This document shows positions 62,760 to 64,000 of a stretch of 64,000 nt of DNA, piece by piece. The notes below the pieces were generated by a model that saw nothing but the letters and a program-made list of their open reading frames with translations, did no database searches and was not told the DNA's origin. Both the position numbers and the translations under genes were made by a program. The first letter of the stretch is position 1; every line of letters begins with the position of its first letter. Source of the DNA: Flavobacterium frigoris PS1 (GTDB lineage Bacteria; Bacteroidota; Bacteroidia; Flavobacteriales; Flavobacteriaceae); the NCBI RefSeq assembly GCF_000252125.1, contig NZ_AHKF01000017.1:62001-126000 (forward strand). The letters are read 5' to 3'.

Positions 62760-63666
62760 TGGATTGTATTTTTAGGAGCAGAAGGATCTCTTTTCAAAAC
62801 CACTTTTTGTCCTGCTGTTCATTACAATCCTCGCCATTTAGCTTCATTCTTAGCAATAGCTCGGGATTTTCATTTCCATCAGGGCTATCGAGAGCATTTT
62901 TGTTTCTATAATACCGTTTCAAGTTTAATAAGGAATTAGTTATATATTTTGTGTAGTATATTACGTTATTAAATAGCAAAAATCTACCTGATTTTGGAAG
63001 TATAAGTGCTGTTTTGGAGCGGATTTATACAAGATAGCGCAAACTTCACTTTCGTCCATAAAAAGCATTTTTCATCTACCAGATCTTAATAGATATCGAG
63101 ATATTGATTTTATTGGATTCGAGAGATGTTTTTTAAAATTTGGTATAATAAAATGCAGAAATTTTGCGACACATAATGCTAATAATTCATTTCAGATTCA
63201 GGCTGTTGATAGTGCGTCTAGACTGTTCAATTGGTTTCAGATAGTTTTCTGACTCCTCGCACTGTGTAGGGCAGTTTAAAAATCAATGCTTTAATCACAA
63301 TCTTGATTTTATTTATTGGTACTGCTGTTTGAGGACTGACCGGTATGGTTCTGTTTTTTTCCTTTACCCCCATGTTAAAGGTTGTTTGTGAAGAGTTTGC
63401 TGAGCTCAAACAAATTGTAATGATGATTGGCTGAAAAAATGTAAAAGAGAGCGTTGCAAATGAAAAATTCTTATCCCGATAGCGGTAAAAAATAAAAAAC
63501 GGTTTTCTAAATAATTAATATTCAAATAGCTAATCTGTGAATGATGTAACTAATTTAATATATCATGTAAGACAATATGGCGTGTTAAGACATAACTTCG
63601 TATCACAAATGCAAACGGTCACAATATTATCAAACGCACTAATAATAACCTTAAAAAAAAACTATC
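62760..63666. other. Gene-poor 0.9-kb region
   Basis: No convincing coding frame here. The short open frames of about 60 codons on both strands have no family likeness. A stretch at 62861-62887 contains TTTTCATTTCCATCAGGGCTA, close to the end block of the dispersed repeat copies at 27100-27186 and 45186-45272, so an eroded repeat copy is likely. The right end must hold the promoter of the tiny membrane protein gene at 63667; no exact -7 box was found. Base composition and lack of genes suggest an old insertion or deletion site. Confidence 0.45.
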
Positions 63667-63813
63667 ATGAGAAATTTACTTTACATCGTAGCGGTAATTT
63701 TAATTATTGGTTGGGCAATCGGATTTTTTGCTTTTCAAGTCGGTTGGTTTATACATTTATTGCTTGTTATTGCAATTATCGCAATAGTTGCTCAACTCAT
63801 TCAAGGTAAATGA
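63667..63813 (+). CDS. lmo0937-family membrane microprotein (DUF5670)
   Basis: 48 residues: MRNLLYIVAVILIIGWAIGF begins the protein, followed by a second hydrophobic segment (about 24-45). It has two membrane helices and short polar ends, matching the lmo0937 family of tiny membrane proteins, which occur in stress-related gene sets. The plus-strand frame starting at 63537 overlaps it in another phase and is less likely. Next gene starts 91 bases further on. Confidence 0.8.
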   Translation: MRNLLYIVAVILIIGWAIGFFAFQVGWFIHLLLVIAIIAIVAQLIQGK

Positions 63814-63904
63814 ATACTATAATTAAATGTCGATTACCTGAAAGGTTCCATTTAAAAGAAAATGCTATCGAATAAATATTTTAACACTTAAAAACAAAAT
63901 TATT

Positions 63905-64000
63905 ATGGCAGAAATTAAGATTGAAAAGAAAAAACCGGTTTGGCCGTGGTTGTTAGTTGGCCTTGTCATCGTTGCATTGCTTGTATATTTTCTTGTATTT
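63905..64000 (+). CDS. Start of a membrane protein gene (cut by window edge)
   Basis: The first 32 codons are visible: MAEIKIEKKKPVWPWLLVGL followed by a hydrophobic helix (about 14-32). A basic N-terminus, a PVWPW motif and a helix suggest a small membrane-anchored stress-type protein, but the family is unknown without the rest. It runs in the same direction as the lmo0937-family gene and probably belongs to the same cluster. Confidence 0.6.
   Translation, partial: MAEIKIEKKKPVWPWLLVGLVIVALLVYFLVF

Noticed and set aside
62794..63409. Two minus-strand open frames of about 60 codons (62794-62979 and 63227-63409)
   Set aside because: No family likeness, no good start context and no partner genes. 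The first overlaps a probable eroded repeat.
63537..63809. Plus-strand frame of 90 codons overlapping the lmo0937-family gene
   Set aside because: The C-terminal part is the shifted frame of the well-matching 48-residue gene; the N-terminal part has no likeness.
1..64000. tRNA or rRNA genes
   Set aside because: No T-arm-like GGTTCRANTCC sequence with matching cloverleaf and no rRNA sequence was recognised by eye; a covariance search would be needed to be certain.

Overview
The window is a 64-kb piece of a Bacteroidota chromosome, most likely Flavobacterium or a close relative. The support is the low GC content, promoters of the Bacteroidota type (TAnnTTTG near -7 with a TTG-like box about 20 bases upstream), few Shine-Dalgarno sequences, and protein types usual in Flavobacteriaceae (SusC-like TonB receptor architecture, split methylmalonyl-CoA mutase, DUF2279, DUF6929, HTH-less sigma-54 activator). 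No rRNA, tRNA, CRISPR array, intact insertion sequence or prophage was seen. It reads as core chromosome with a few small accessory spots.

Layout. 0-7 kb: a cut NlpC/P60 peptidase, a GreA/GreB-type factor, a PH-domain protein, a beta-hydroxyacid dehydrogenase, a siderophore-type TonB receptor with a palindromic operator in its promoter, a MepB-family protein and a CDGSH iron-sulfur protein. 7-11 kb: a potassium module made of a KdpD-like kinase (membrane sensor plus kinase only), a KdpE-like regulator and a Kup transporter instead of KdpFABC; three 9-bp direct repeats on one face of the helix lie between regulator and kup. 11-16 kb: amino acid permease, long GAPDH and a DegP-type protease. 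16-20.5 kb: dapF, an acetyltransferase, mltG and DUF2279 form an operon, followed by a decayed second DUF2279 fragment and a lysozyme-fold protein. 20.5-22 kb: two PepSY-like paralogues. 22-26 kb: methylmalonyl-CoA mutase (both subunits), an FtsB/DivIC protein and udk; the mutase chaperone meaB is far away at 58.5 kb. 27-31 kb: dienoyl-CoA-reductase-like SDR, aminotransferase, a lipoprotein, two tandem 51-residue membrane proteins and an RsmI-like methyltransferase. 31-39 kb: phosphotyrosine phosphatase, dnaA, thioesterase, YigZ, HAD phosphatase, ribD, GNAT, prmC and a MacB-type permease. 39-45 kb: hisS, grpE-dnaJ and an ABC exporter pair. 45-54 kb: HTH-less NtrC-type regulator, one-domain helicase-like protein, DUF2007, Cof phosphatase, an orphan peptide-binding lipoprotein, mtaB, an SDR, a CPBP protease and DUF6929. 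54-64 kb: PPK2, an outer-membrane barrel, MATE, SPFH, meaB, AEC and MFS transporters, 1-Cys peroxiredoxin, a 0.9-kb gene-poor gap, and the start of a run of tiny membrane proteins (lmo0937 type) that leaves the window.

Intergenic DNA carries many hairpin terminators and several dispersed repeat families. The clearest has conserved flanks (GATAGCAGCGAAAATCCT ... AGATTGTAGCG) around a variable hairpin, with at least four good copies. The most unusual items are the kinase-regulator-kup unit with its phased repeats, the tandem 51-residue proteins, the candidate iron operator, the DUF2279 remnant, and proteins missing expected domains (DnaJ zinc site I, the HTH of the sigma-54 activator, the second RecA domain of the helicase-like protein).
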